A stretch of DNA of 6,088 nt, taken from NCBI GenBank assembly GCA_030145005.1, contig JAQYWJ010000089.1:1-6088 (forward strand), read 5' to 3'. Below are positions 6,061 through 6,088 of the stretch, one piece after another. The first letter of the stretch is position 1. Each line of letters opens with the position of its first letter. This stretch comes from Desulfobacter sp. GTDB taxonomy: Bacteria > Desulfobacterota > Desulfobacteria > Desulfobacterales > Desulfobacteraceae. Under the pieces are notes generated by a model. The model made no database searches. It worked only from the letters and a program-made list of their open reading frames with translations, and was not told the DNA's origin. The translations under genes and the position numbers were made by a program.

Positions 6061-6088
6061 GCTTTGCTGTTCCCGGCAGAGCTGTTTT
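6061..6088 (+). terminator. Probable rho-independent terminator of the TetR-family gene, cut by window end
   Basis: A 9-bp stem (6061-6069 with 6074-6082, including two G-T pairs) encloses the loop TTCC and is followed by TGTTTT up to the last base. It lies 10 nt after the stop at 6050. The T run may continue beyond the window. Confidence 0.6.

Overview
The window looks like chromosomal DNA of a Gram-negative bacterium. A sulfate-reducer-like member of the Desulfobacterota (Desulfobacter relatives) is my best guess. The guess rests on the style of the proteins (a FlgT/LPP20-like secreted protein, a BetI-like TetR regulator, an Fsr-like MFS transporter, a DUF4438 protein) and on the tRNA. It is an inference, not a demonstration. 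I see no mobile element, CRISPR array or long repeat.

Layout. Positions 1-1266 (+) hold the 3' part of a gene for an exported FlgT-like periplasmic protein. Its reading frame is open to the window edge, and the visible upstream codons look like the end of a signal peptide. A consensus-like promoter (1278-1306) then drives a single tRNA-Val(GAC) gene (1321-1396), which ends in a perfect 13-bp terminator hairpin (1405-1438). That hairpin also lies downstream of the convergent minus-strand operon and could serve both. Positions 1439-1541 hold no gene.

From 5266 down to 1542 the minus strand carries four packed genes in the order surE, MFS transporter, DUF4438 protein, integral membrane protein. 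The junctions are stop-to-start abutment, a gap of about 7-10 nt, and an 8-nt overlap, so one operon is very likely. The last gene is the most interesting. It encodes about nine membrane segments, with an Asp in one segment, a G-x-T-D in the next and a PAL motif three segments after the first. This is the order expected of presenilin/signal-peptide-peptidase type (GxGD) intramembrane aspartyl proteases. It may be a divergent or undescribed bacterial member paired with a DUF4438 protein of unknown function.

Divergent from the operon, across a 163-bp AT-rich control region, is a TetR/BetI-like regulator (5430-6050, +). The control region holds a strong-looking promoter for the regulator, possible operon promoters and a perfect 7-5-7 inverted repeat. 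This layout suggests that the TetR protein regulates itself and the surE operon, probably in response to a small ligand that the MFS pump may export. The ligand cannot be read from sequence. A probable terminator hairpin closes the regulator gene at the window edge.
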